From contig CACXXO010000001.1 of the NCBI GenBank assembly GCA_902771735.1, positions 62,001 to 126,000 on the forward strand: a stretch of 64,000 nt of DNA. The letters are read 5' to 3'. Below, in pieces: positions 36,013-44,948 of the stretch. Position numbers and translations under genes: made by a program. How positions within the stretch are numbered: the stretch's first letter is position 1; every line of letters starts with the position of its first letter. A model generated the notes under the pieces. That model was not told the origin of the DNA and made no database searches. It saw only the letters and a list, made by a program, of their open reading frames with translations. This stretch comes from an uncultured Bacteroidota bacterium. Its GTDB lineage: Bacteria > Bacteroidota > Bacteroidia > Bacteroidales > P3.

Positions 36013-37101
36013 ATGAAAAAAGCATTCCAAATCATTTGCGCAGTGGCAGTTATCACCCTGATGGGTAGCTGCGGAAACAAGAATCAGTATGTCATAAACG
36101 GGACCGTGGCCGATATGAACGGCATGACGGTCTACCTCGTCTGCGATGGGAAAGATGCCCCGGTCGACAGTGCCATAGTGGCAGACGGCACATTCACCTT
36201 CACCGGTACCGTCGAGGAACCCTGGAGTGCCGGACTGCTGACCTATAACGGTCCGATAGCCGAGCTCATCGTCGAGCCCGGCAACATCGTCGTGAAAGAC
36301 GACAGCATCGGAGGCACCCCGCTGAACGACAAGCTTCAAGTCTTCATTTCCGGACTCAACATGAAAGAGATCAGAAGTGCAATGGAAGAGCATATCCCTC
36401 TCTATTACAGCGCCACCAGCGCCGAAGAGCGCGCCAAGGAGGAGCATTTTATCGACAGCCTCGAGGCCGTTCTCAACGCCCGCATGCTCGACGCCAGCTG
36501 GAACCTCTATCATGAGAACAGCGACAACATACTGGGTCTTATGGCCATGCGTGCCATCTCGCAGGTGGGCACCTTCACCTATCGCGAGTTCGACAGCATC
36601 ATGAAGACTGCCAACCCTATGGTTTCGGGCGACGACGACATGGTGCGCAAACTTGAGCAGCTGCGTGCCATCGAAGCCACCTCGGCCGGAAAGCACTACA
36701 CAGACATCCAAGGTGTTAACGGAAAATTGAGTGACCTTATCGACGGCAAGTTGGCCTTGGTCGACTTCTACGCCAGCTGGTGTGGTCCCTGTAGGAACGA
36801 AATCAAGGACAACCTGGTGCCGCTGTGGAAGAAATACCAGAGCAAGGGGCTTGTCATTGTGGGACTTAACGTTTGGGAGCGCGGCGATGCCGAAGCCCGC
36901 AAAGCCGCCCATGAGAAAGTGATGGCCGAGCTGGGCATCACCTATCCCCAGTTGGTCGACAGTACCCACACGGCCACCGAGACCTACGGAGTGAACAGCA
37001 TCCCGCAGATTATGCTCATAGCCCCCGACGGCACCATCCTTGCCCGCGACCTGCGTGGCGCCGCCATTGAGGAAGCCATCGTAGAAGCCTTGCAGAAATG
37101 A
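36013..37101 (+). CDS. Thioredoxin-like (TlpA/ResA-type) lipoprotein with DUF4369 domain
   Basis: This is 362 residues from the ATG at 36013, which lies just after the promoter; the longer frame starts upstream of the promoter and cannot be used. The lipobox is ITLMGSC (Cys18 or so). An N-terminal beta domain (NGTVADMNGMTVYLVCDGK, DUF4369-like) and a helical linker precede the thioredoxin fold with LVDFYASWCGPCRNEI (CGPC redox site) and the cis-Pro region NSIPQIMLIAPDG. It should reduce disulfides in the periplasm. It overlaps the following barrel gene by 4 bp. Confidence 0.9.
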   Translation: MKKAFQIICAVAVITLMGSCGNKNQYVINGTVADMNGMTVYLVCDGKDAPVDSAIVADGTFTFTGTVEEPWSAGLLTYNGPIAELIVEPGNIVVKDDSIGGTPLNDKLQVFISGLNMKEIRSAMEEHIPLYYSATSAEERAKEEHFIDSLEAVLNARMLDASWNLYHENSDNILGLMAMRAISQVGTFTYREFDSIMKTANPMVSGDDDMVRKLEQLRAIEATSAGKHYTDIQGVNGKLSDLIDGKLALVDFYASWCGPCRNEIKDNLVPLWKKYQSKGLVIVGLNVWERGDAEARKAAHEKVMAELGITYPQLVDSTHTATETYGVNSIPQIMLIAPDGTILARDLRGAAIEEAIVEALQK

Positions 37102-38291
37102 AGAATGAAGAATTAAGAATTAAGTATGGGCTGGCGCGGTTGATTTGCGTCAGTGCATTCTTCATTTTTCAATTTTCATTTTTCATTTCAGGCCACGCCC
37201 AAGACACCAACAGGATATTCCTGCATGTCGATGGCTCCACTTTCTTCATCGACAACGAATACTTTGGCGACCGCATCAGCGGCTACACGCTGCCAGGATT
37301 CGTGCTGCAGCCCAAGGTGGAATGGAAGCTGCACAACAAGGTAACCCTCAGCGGAGGTCTGCACTGGCTCTACTATTGGGGGGCTCGCGACTATCCTGCC
37401 ACAACGGCCTATGGAGCCTACCCATTGTATGACAGCATTTCGCGCCCCATGCATATCCTTCCGTGGTTACAAGCCAAAATACAATTCACGCCACTGATAA
37501 GACTGAAGATGGGTTGTCTGGACAACAGTGGTCACAGTCTGCCCATGCCTCTCTATAACGACGAACGCCAGCTGGTGGGCGACCCCGAGGCCGGTTTCGA
37601 ACTGGAAGTCGACGGCCGTTGGTTCAACGTGGACATCTGGACCGACTGGCGCGAGTACATTTGGGACCGCAGCCCAGTGCCCGAGCGCTTCACCGCAGGT
37701 ATTTCCGGCAAGCTTTATCACTTTATCAATGATTTATGGGACGTCTATCTGCCCCTGCATTTCGTCGTCCAGCACGAGGGGGGACAGAATATGTCGGTGA
37801 GCCACAACATCAACAACAACTTCAACGCCGCCGCCGGATTGGGTATTTCCAACGAATATCCCGTTTTCAATTGTTACTTTGACCTGAGTTGCCGTGTGAT
37901 GTGGTATCACCAGCACGGCAACGCCACCGTACCCTTCTCCCAGGGCTGGGGCATTTACCCCGAGCTGCAGATGGAATTTAACGAAAGCTGGCTCCTTCTG
38001 GCCAGCTACTGGCACGGAAAAGACTTCGTCCCTTTGCTGGGCAGTTGGCACTTCTCCAACCTCTCGGCCAACAGCGCCGGCCTGACCTTCGACCGCACAC
38101 GTGTGGCCACGCTCAGCGTGGGGTGGAAATGGTATCCCCCCTCGTGCATGCTCACGCTCAAAGGCATCCTCTATCACTACCTGCCTTCGACGGGAACTTT
38201 TGCCGACGGCACCACGCAGGAGTATGGCCATCGCAACCAGTTCTCCGTCGGTGTCTCGTTCTCTTTCATTCCCATCGTTCGCCTATACTAA
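37098..38291 (+). CDS. Outer membrane beta-barrel protein of unknown function
   Basis: This is 397 residues. The start codon overlaps the thioredoxin-like stop (ATGA). The first codons (MKNEELRIK) and the signal-peptide core (FFIFQFSFFISGHAQ) are both encoded by AT-rich micro-repeats found elsewhere in the window. The mature part has amphipathic strands with Trp/Tyr girdles (WKLHNKVTLSGGLHWLYYWG, FNCYFDLSCRVMWYH, VATLSVGWKWYPP) and ends QFSVGVSFSFIPIVRLY, a good barrel C-terminus. No family recognised. Coupling with a periplasmic thioredoxin suggests an envelope role only. Confidence 0.7.
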   Translation: MKNEELRIKYGLARLICVSAFFIFQFSFFISGHAQDTNRIFLHVDGSTFFIDNEYFGDRISGYTLPGFVLQPKVEWKLHNKVTLSGGLHWLYYWGARDYPATTAYGAYPLYDSISRPMHILPWLQAKIQFTPLIRLKMGCLDNSGHSLPMPLYNDERQLVGDPEAGFELEVDGRWFNVDIWTDWREYIWDRSPVPERFTAGISGKLYHFINDLWDVYLPLHFVVQHEGGQNMSVSHNINNNFNAAAGLGISNEYPVFNCYFDLSCRVMWYHQHGNATVPFSQGWGIYPELQMEFNESWLLLASYWHGKDFVPLLGSWHFSNLSANSAGLTFDRTRVATLSVGWKWYPPSCMLTLKGILYHYLPSTGTFADGTTQEYGHRNQFSVGVSFSFIPIVRLY

Positions 38292-38299
38292 AAAGAAAC

Positions 38300-39205
38300 A
38301 TGTTCCAACTCTACGACATAAACGGTCCCATCCAAGCTATTCCGGAGCCCACTGCCGTCACCGTCGGAGTCTTCGACGGCGTACACCAGGGACACCAGGC
38401 GTTGTTAGCGCAGATGGAGGGGACACGATTAGTGGTGACGCTAACGGCACACCCGTCGTTTGTCCTGGGGCGGCGCGAGAGCGAATACTGGCTCGACGAC
38501 CCGGAGGAGCACCTGAGGCTGCTGTTCGAGGCTGGGGCGAAATATGTGGCAGTGCTTCCGTTCACGAGGGAGGTGGCACAGATGACGGCCTGCGAGATGG
38601 CGCGGTGGATGTATGGGCGGTTGCAGATGAGAAGCCTGCTGCTTGGATACGACAGCCGCTTCGGGAGCAGGAGCGACGACGACTTTGAGCGACTGCCGGA
38701 GGAGGCTGCCGAACTGGGCTTCGAGTTGAGGCGCGGCGAGCCATTCCTGGTGAATGGAGAGCCCATCAGTTCGAGTCGCATCCGAGAAAGTCTGACCAAC
38801 GGATGGGTGGAAGAGACAGCCGCTCTGCTCGGACGTCCCTTTTCCATCACTGGTACCGTTCTTCATGGACGAGGCGTAGGACACACCCTCGGCTTCCCCA
38901 CCGCCAATATCGACCTCTCGCAGACGCGCAAGATGCTCCCCAAGGATGGTGTCTACGCCGTGAGAATCAAGAATGAAAATTTAAGTATTAAGAATTGCGG
39001 CATGGCGAATTTAGGAACTGCTCCCACCTTCGGCGTAGAGAACCCCCTATTGGAAGTCCACCTCCTCGACTTCGAAGGCGACCTCTACGGAGAGACTGTC
39101 ACCGTCGAGTTCTCGCGCCGCCTCCGCGACATTGTGCGCTTCGATTCCATCGAAGCGTTGCAGCACCAACTGCAAACAGACCTTGACCAATGCCAAAAGC
39201 TATGA
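38300..39205 (+). CDS. ribF: Bifunctional riboflavin kinase/FAD synthetase
   Basis: This is 301 residues from the ATG at 38300. The N-terminal FAD synthetase domain shows GVFDGVHQGH and SSSRIRESL; the C-terminal kinase domain shows GVGHTLGFPTANI and the conserved EVHLLDF strand. It converts riboflavin to FMN and FAD. Between GVYAVRI and GMANLGTAPTF the protein carries KNENLSIKNC, encoded by an AT-rich micro-repeat (38969-38997) that extends the loop before the conserved ANLG strand. It ends in an ATGA overlap with the nitrilase-family gene. Confidence 0.93.
   Translation: MFQLYDINGPIQAIPEPTAVTVGVFDGVHQGHQALLAQMEGTRLVVTLTAHPSFVLGRRESEYWLDDPEEHLRLLFEAGAKYVAVLPFTREVAQMTACEMARWMYGRLQMRSLLLGYDSRFGSRSDDDFERLPEEAAELGFELRRGEPFLVNGEPISSSRIRESLTNGWVEETAALLGRPFSITGTVLHGRGVGHTLGFPTANIDLSQTRKMLPKDGVYAVRIKNENLSIKNCGMANLGTAPTFGVENPLLEVHLLDFEGDLYGETVTVEFSRRLRDIVRFDSIEALQHQLQTDLDQCQKL
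38969..38997 (+). repeat. AT-rich micro-repeat in frame inside ribF
   Basis: The sequence AAGAATGAAAATTTAAGTATT followed by AAGAATTG (shown in two pieces, each under or near 20 bases) resembles the copies inside mutS2 (41860-41896) and at the start of the barrel gene (37099-37126). It is much richer in A/T than the flanking gene and keeps the reading frame. Confidence 0.7.
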
Positions 39206-39966
39206 ATGACCTGCGTGTTACCTTCTTCCAGCAAGACATCGTATGGGGCGACGCTGAAGCAAACCGACGCGCCGTAGAGGACAGCCTGTTCCTTGTGCCT
39301 CACAACACCGACATTTTCGTGGTGCCCGAGACCTTCACCACGGGCTTCGGCGATCACATGGCCGCCTTGGCCGAGAATCCTATGGGGCCCACCTTTCGCT
39401 GGGCCCAGAAATTGGCTTCCCGTCACAACTTCCTCTTCGTCGGCACTTGGATTGTACGCGAAGGCGACAAATGCTACAACCGCCTGCACTGGATTTACCC
39501 TAATGGTTCCTTTGGCTACTACGACAAAGCCCACACCTTCCGCGTCAGTGGCGAATACGATATCATTAGTCGCGGCACACAGCGTGAAGTGTTCGAATAC
39601 AAAGGCTGGAAGATTAAACCTGCCGTCTGCTACGACCTCCGCTTCCCCAAATGGCTACGCAACGACGATTTAAGCTACGACCTCCTGCTCGTTTGTGCCA
39701 ACTGGCCGGGAAGCCGCCACGAAGCCTGGACAACACTACTCAAGGCTCGCGCAATTGAGAACCTTAGCTATGTGTTAGGTTGCAATCGCTGTGGTAAGGA
39801 TGGCGTGGGAGGCGACTACACCGGCAATAGTGCCCTCATCGATTATAAGGGCTTCCCTGTGGCAGAAGCCGAAGCGGGCGATGAGGGACTTGTCTCCGTT
39901 GTGCTCGACAAAGAGCGTCTCGACAGTTTTCGGGAGCGATGGCCCCTTTATCTTGATTTTGATTAA
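39202..39966 (+). CDS. Nitrilase-superfamily amidase (omega-amidase/YafV-like)
   Basis: This is 254 residues from the ATG at 39202, which overlaps the ribF stop as ATGA and gives the typical N-terminus MNDLRVTFFQQDIVW; a start at 39190 is possible. The Glu-Lys-Cys triad is visible: VVPETFTTGF (Glu), YYDKAHTFRV (Lys) and AVCYDLRFPKW (Cys). YafV-like members hydrolyse omega-amides such as 2-oxoglutaramate, repairing transamination by-products. The exact substrate is inferred. It abuts mutS2 with no gap. Confidence 0.9.
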   Translation: MNDLRVTFFQQDIVWGDAEANRRAVEDSLFLVPHNTDIFVVPETFTTGFGDHMAALAENPMGPTFRWAQKLASRHNFLFVGTWIVREGDKCYNRLHWIYPNGSFGYYDKAHTFRVSGEYDIISRGTQREVFEYKGWKIKPAVCYDLRFPKWLRNDDLSYDLLLVCANWPGSRHEAWTTLLKARAIENLSYVLGCNRCGKDGVGGDYTGNSALIDYKGFPVAEAEAGDEGLVSVVLDKERLDSFRERWPLYLDFD

Positions 39967-42414
39967 ATGAACAATATAGAACAGAAACTGGGATTCGACC
40001 GGATACGTGGGATGGTGGCAGAGAGATGCAGCAACGCCCTTGCCGTCCGCATGGTCGACGAGATGCGTTTTTCTTCCGACTTTGAGAAGGTGCAATATGA
40101 ACTGCAACTCACGGAGGAGATGCGCCAGATAGTGCTCATGGAGAGCGACTTCCCCCAGCAGGATTTTATCGACCTCACACCCATCCTCACTCACCTGCGA
40201 GTGGGGAATACTGTTATTCCGTTAGAGAACCTCTTTGATTTAAAGCTCTCGCTGCGCACCATCCGCGAATGTTACTATTTCCTCACCGCCGAGGAGCACC
40301 AGCAATACACCGCCCTGCGCAACCTGGCCATCGAGGTGGAATTGGGCTACGGCGGCAAGAGCTCGCAGCTCAACGTCATCAACTCGCTGCTGGGCAAACT
40401 CATCGACGACCACGGCGAACTTTATGACAACGCCTCTCCAGCCCTTGCAGAGATACGTAGAACCAAAGCCCGCAAAGCCGCAGAGGTGGAGGCACAGGTC
40501 AATAGTACGCTGGCCCGTGCCAAGCGCGAAGGGTGGGCCCCCGAGGGCGCCGAGGTCACCATCCGCGACGGCCGTCCCGTCATTCCGCTGCTCACCACCC
40601 ATCGTCGCAAAATCAAAGGCCTCATCCAGGACGAGAGTGCCACTCGCCTCACCGCCTTCGTCGAACCCTCCGAAGTGGTGGAGCTGGGCAACGACTTGCG
40701 AGAACTGGACTTCGACGAGCGGCACGAGATACAACGGATACTGCTCGCTTTCAGTGACCGCCTGCGTCCCTTGCTGCCGCAGCTCGACGAGGCCTACCGT
40801 TTCCTTGCAAGAATAGATTTCCTGAGGGCCAAAGCCCGCGTGGCCGTGGAGCTCAACGCCAGCGTTCCCCTACTCCACCGCGATCCCCACATCGAGTGGA
40901 TGGATGCCCGCCATCCGATACTCTACCTGCAGAAGAAAGACGGTGTGGTGCCGTTCAACCTTGGATTGAATGGGATAAATGGGCAAAATGGGCAAAGGAT
41001 ACTGATCATTTCCGGTCCCAATGCCGGCGGCAAGTCGGTGCTGCTCAAGGCTGTGGGATTGATACAATACATGCTGCAGTGTGGCATGCCAGTGCCGCTG
41101 AGACCTACCTCCGAGTGCGGCCTCTTCGGTTCCATCTTCATTGACATCGGCGACCAGCAGAGCATCGACAACGACCTCTCGACCTACACCTCGCACCTGC
41201 AGAACATGAAAGTGTTGCTCGGAGAAGCCAATGAGAGCACCCTCTTCCTCCTCGACGAACTGGGCGGCGGCACCGAGCCCCGCAGCGGCTGCGCCATTGC
41301 CGAAGCGGTGCTCGAAGCACTCTACGGAAAAGGTGCCTTCGGCGTGGTGACCACCCACTTCGCCGACCTCAAGCTGCTGGCCGACCGCATGCCGGGCATC
41401 GTCAACGGCGCTATGCTCTTCGACACCGACGCCATGCGGCCTCTCTACCGCCTTGCCGTGGGGCACCCCGGCAGCAGCTTCGCCTTCGAGATTGCAGAAA
41501 GCATCGGTTTCCCGAAGGAAATACTCGACCGCGCCGGCGAGATGGTGGGTCGCGAGCAACTCAATTTCGAGCACCAGCTGCAACAGCTGGAACTCGACAA
41601 GCAGGAGATTGCCCGCCAGAAAGAGGAGCTCCGCGTGGCCGACGAGTTCCTCAACGAGGTGACCACCAAATACCAACGCCTCAACGACAACCTGCAAGCC
41701 CGCCGACACGAAATCATCGGCAATGCCCGCCGCGAAGCGCAGCAAATACTCACCGACGCCAACCGCACCGTCGAGCGCACCATCAGCGACATCAAGTCCG
41801 CCAAAGCCGAGAAAGAAGCCACCCAGCAAGCCCGCGCCCGCCTGGCCGAAGCCACCCGTGAGAATGAAGAATTAAGTATTAAGAATGAAAAATTGGTTGC
41901 CGCAGCAACCACTCAGTCACTCAGTCACCCTGCCGCTATGTCACTCCCCATCGCTGTGGGCAGCATCGTCCGTATCGACGGACAGGACACCTTCGGACAG
42001 GTGGTGGAAATCAAGGGCAAGAAAGCCGTCGTCGAGAGCAACAGTCTCCGCATGTCCATCCCCCTCGACCGCCTCACAGGCACTGCCAAGCAGAAGATTC
42101 CCACCTCTAAAAAACCTGCCGTCCAGACCTTCTCTTCCATCTACGACGAGATGAACGAGAAGCGCGCCCACTTTAACCCTACCCTCGACCTCCGCGGCCA
42201 CCGTGCGGAAGAGGCGCTGGACATGCTCCATAAATTCATCGACGAAGCCCTCCTCCTCTCAGAAAAGGAAATCCGCATCCTGCACGGCAAAGGCTACGGC
42301 ATCCTCATGCAGGTCATCCATCAGGAGCTGAAAGGCATGCGCGAAGTCCGCACCTTCCACCCCGAGAAGGTAGAATTGGGCGGCGTGGGCGTCACCATCG
42401 TCAACCTCCGTTAG
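39967..42414 (+). CDS. mutS2: Endonuclease/ATPase MutS2
   Basis: This is 815 residues. MutS core with Walker A GPNAGGKS and Walker B-type TLFLLDELGGGTEP, a long coiled coil (about 525-650), a KOW-like segment (VGSIVRIDGQDTFGQVVEIKGK) and a C-terminal Smr nuclease domain (LDLRGHRAEEALDML, ILHGKGYGILM). MutS2 suppresses recombination and acts on collided ribosomes in some bacteria. The linker between coiled coil and KOW holds an in-frame AT-rich micro-repeat (ENEELSIKNEKL) and an ACTCAGTC doublet (TQSLSH). Its stop overlaps the convergent neighbour by 4 bp, with no terminator between. Confidence 0.95.
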   Translation: MNNIEQKLGFDRIRGMVAERCSNALAVRMVDEMRFSSDFEKVQYELQLTEEMRQIVLMESDFPQQDFIDLTPILTHLRVGNTVIPLENLFDLKLSLRTIRECYYFLTAEEHQQYTALRNLAIEVELGYGGKSSQLNVINSLLGKLIDDHGELYDNASPALAEIRRTKARKAAEVEAQVNSTLARAKREGWAPEGAEVTIRDGRPVIPLLTTHRRKIKGLIQDESATRLTAFVEPSEVVELGNDLRELDFDERHEIQRILLAFSDRLRPLLPQLDEAYRFLARIDFLRAKARVAVELNASVPLLHRDPHIEWMDARHPILYLQKKDGVVPFNLGLNGINGQNGQRILIISGPNAGGKSVLLKAVGLIQYMLQCGMPVPLRPTSECGLFGSIFIDIGDQQSIDNDLSTYTSHLQNMKVLLGEANESTLFLLDELGGGTEPRSGCAIAEAVLEALYGKGAFGVVTTHFADLKLLADRMPGIVNGAMLFDTDAMRPLYRLAVGHPGSSFAFEIAESIGFPKEILDRAGEMVGREQLNFEHQLQQLELDKQEIARQKEELRVADEFLNEVTTKYQRLNDNLQARRHEIIGNARREAQQILTDANRTVERTISDIKSAKAEKEATQQARARLAEATRENEELSIKNEKLVAAATTQSLSHPAAMSLPIAVGSIVRIDGQDTFGQVVEIKGKKAVVESNSLRMSIPLDRLTGTAKQKIPTSKKPAVQTFSSIYDEMNEKRAHFNPTLDLRGHRAEEALDMLHKFIDEALLLSEKEIRILHGKGYGILMQVIHQELKGMREVRTFHPEKVELGGVGVTIVNLR
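41860..41896 (+). repeat. AT-rich micro-repeat in frame inside mutS2
   Basis: AGAATGAAGAATTAAGTATT and then AAGAATGAAAAATTGG: closely similar to the insert in ribF, in the same reading phase (both give xELSIKN or xNLSIKN). It sits in the poorly conserved linker after the coiled coil. Confidence 0.7.
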
Positions 42415-44948
42415 CGACAGCGAATCCGGTTACTGAAACTGAAAAGACGCCATCGGTTGTATTCACCGGGGCAGTAGAGGTGCATGCCTCGCAGGCCCTT
42501 CTCGCGGAGGTCTAGGTAGCGCCACACCGACGGGACAAACTGCTGGCGGTCGGGATAGACGGTCTGCGGGGCCTGGCGCAGACGTTGCTCATCATAGTAG
42601 CGCGTCCATTCCAAGAAATGCCGTTCCATATAGAAATACAGGACGTTGAACTGTTTCATATAGTCCTTTGCTCGGGGCCCAACAGCGAAACCTACCACGA
42701 CATTCGACGGCTCGCCGTGCCATACCGACGCCACACTGCACATCACAATTCCCTCCACCTCTCCCAACGGGTATTCCAACACACGCTCGTCGCCATTCAG
42801 AATCACTTCGCGGCAGTCGGTCAGCTGCCCGTTCACCTCCAGCATCACCACTGCCCGCACCTCCTTCTGCCACGAGGCTATATGAATTCGCAAGGTGTCG
42901 CCGACGGCGACCATCCCTTGGTTCTCCTTCCACGCATCGATATTTGAGCCACTTATCGGATACCGTCCCTGATAGACGGTCATATGGCTCGACTTGTCCC
43001 CTGCGCTGAGGGTGGCGCGATAGACGCCGTCGGGCGCCAATGGTGGCAGGGCAAAGGCGTGATTCTTAGCCGACTCGAAATGTCGGTGCCAAATACCTAC
43101 CTGCTCGGCCACCGGCCAGTCGTCGGTGTGGTTGACGTAGCGACTGTAGGCAAAGCCGGGATAGCGCCGCTCGAACTCAGCAGAATCGATGGTTTGCTCC
43201 GCCTGGCGCGAGAGCATGGTGTGGTTCAGCCGATGCACTGCGGGAGGCTGTAGGCGTTCCACCTTCAGCTCGGCATCCACCGCCGGAGTATACCTTGTCT
43301 CGCCGTCCCAATGGAAATAGCCAAATTCAAACCAGATGCTGTCGCACGTGAGGCTGTCGATGTAAAGGCCGTGCTCCTTTTCGAAGTATCCTTTCAGTTC
43401 CTCCTCACTCGGAGAATCATCCTCATCCTCTTCCTCCTCCCACTCATCATCCACGCTATTGGTGTTCAACACATAATTTTCCAAATCCAACGGATAGGCA
43501 CGCATGCCGCGGGCCAGATTCAATCCCTTGTAGGGGGCATAGAGCCGATAGTCGTCACGAGGGGAATCATCGGGCACATCGAAAGCGAAGCATCCATGCT
43601 GGTCGGTGCGCGTGGAGGCCACCGTCTCTCCTTTCAACTGCAAATACACCTGAAACCCTTGCACCGGCTTGCCCGTGCGGCTGTCCATCACCACGCCACG
43701 ACCCACCTGGTCGGCCATCAGGTAGCGATCGCAGAAAAGCACCTCCATCGCATCATAGCTGCGGAAAAGGCTGTCCGCCGAGGCCCACAGCAGGTAGCGC
43801 CCCGTGGGCATGGGCGGCAGGTAGACGTAAGCCTCGTGGTAGTCCAGATCGGGATGTTCCGTCACCTCCATCGTCCATTCCTTCAACACCTTCGGGTGTT
43901 CCCGTTCCAAGGTATCCAACGGTGTCATCCGCAGGTAGACCTTCTTCGTCATGCGGTGCCACAGGGTGCCCAAAGCCCACTCGTCGGCAGCATAGGGCAC
44001 GATGTAGGGACGGTGGTCGTCTTTCAGGCGCACATCACCCGTCAGCACCCGCCCACGCAACACCAAGGCATGCTGCGCCGCGACACTCCCATTCCAGAAC
44101 ATCCGGATGGTGTCGCACCATCCGATAATATCCCGATAGCGATAGCCTGCGCCATACTTCTCGGCATCCTCGAGGGCTTCCTTGGCCATGCGCAAATAGT
44201 ATTCCGCCAACAGCACCGACGTGTCGCCTCGATGGCTGTGGAGGTGCTGCTCATAGTTTTGTGTACTCCACTCTTCGCGTTCGGCAAACTGCAGGTCGAG
44301 CCAGAGGCGCCCGTTGGGCACCCGGTCATAAGTGCGATACAAAGAGTCCTTGGCCAGAGGGTCGTGATTGGAGGCGAGGTCGAAGAGCCTGCGCTGCTCC
44401 GCCGTAGGCAGCACCCCCAGGCGCACCATCGCCACGCTGTCCTTGGAGCCGAAGATGTCGCGTCCGCTGCGCAGCACCAAAGGTTCCACCGTAACATTGG
44501 ACGAGCGCCGCAACGGCTTGCCCATCAGCGCACAGCACACCTCGGGGTCGCCCGTGTCGTCGCGCATATAGCGGGCGTCGGCATAAGAGGCCACATGGAA
44601 CGGCAACGTATCGCTCCCGTTGCCGGAGGACCATACCGCCTGCAGCAGGCCCATCAGCTGGAGCCATCCGGTGTTGCCCGTGCGACGGCCGACGGCGGAG
44701 AGCGTATAGGTGCTGTCGCCCCGCTGGGCGGCGCCGTAGTAGAGGCAGCGGTAGTGGTCGACGGTCAGCGAGGTATCGCATCGCTCGAAGCGTTTCACCA
44801 AGCTCTTGTAGCGGTACTCGCCGAACCAGCGGCGCGTCTCCTTCTGTATGCGCTCGTAGTTGGGCGGCACCGGCGCGGGGTTCTCCTGCGCCTGCACGCC
44901 CGGCAGCAACACCAGTACGAAGAGCACTATCAGCGGTATCTTATTCAT
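42411..44948 (-). CDS. Secreted protein with DUF4919-like N-terminus and alpha-2-macroglobulin-like modules
   Basis: This is 845 residues from the ATG at 44948 (MNKIPLIVLFVLVLLPGVQAQ signal). Residues about 25-200 (NYERIQKETRRWFGEYRYKSLVKRF, DTSLTVDHYRCLYYGAA) look like DUF4919. From about 375 the pattern changes to macroglobulin-like beta modules: YVYLPPMPTGRYLLWASAD, then VVMDSRTGKPVQGFQVYLQL (carboxypeptidase-regulatory-like) and DTLRIHIASWQKEVRAVVML. A very acidic stretch (EWEEEEDEDDSPSEEE) interrupts it. No thioester domain is present and the protein is far shorter than full macroglobulins. It overlaps the upstream paralog by 8 bp. Role unknown; protease inhibition is not supported. Confidence 0.65.
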   Translation of the reverse strand: MNKIPLIVLFVLVLLPGVQAQENPAPVPPNYERIQKETRRWFGEYRYKSLVKRFERCDTSLTVDHYRCLYYGAAQRGDSTYTLSAVGRRTGNTGWLQLMGLLQAVWSSGNGSDTLPFHVASYADARYMRDDTGDPEVCCALMGKPLRRSSNVTVEPLVLRSGRDIFGSKDSVAMVRLGVLPTAEQRRLFDLASNHDPLAKDSLYRTYDRVPNGRLWLDLQFAEREEWSTQNYEQHLHSHRGDTSVLLAEYYLRMAKEALEDAEKYGAGYRYRDIIGWCDTIRMFWNGSVAAQHALVLRGRVLTGDVRLKDDHRPYIVPYAADEWALGTLWHRMTKKVYLRMTPLDTLEREHPKVLKEWTMEVTEHPDLDYHEAYVYLPPMPTGRYLLWASADSLFRSYDAMEVLFCDRYLMADQVGRGVVMDSRTGKPVQGFQVYLQLKGETVASTRTDQHGCFAFDVPDDSPRDDYRLYAPYKGLNLARGMRAYPLDLENYVLNTNSVDDEWEEEEDEDDSPSEEELKGYFEKEHGLYIDSLTCDSIWFEFGYFHWDGETRYTPAVDAELKVERLQPPAVHRLNHTMLSRQAEQTIDSAEFERRYPGFAYSRYVNHTDDWPVAEQVGIWHRHFESAKNHAFALPPLAPDGVYRATLSAGDKSSHMTVYQGRYPISGSNIDAWKENQGMVAVGDTLRIHIASWQKEVRAVVMLEVNGQLTDCREVILNGDERVLEYPLGEVEGIVMCSVASVWHGEPSNVVVGFAVGPRAKDYMKQFNVLYFYMERHFLEWTRYYDEQRLRQAPQTVYPDRQQFVPSVWRYLDLREKGLRGMHLYCPGEYNRWRLFSFSNRIRCR

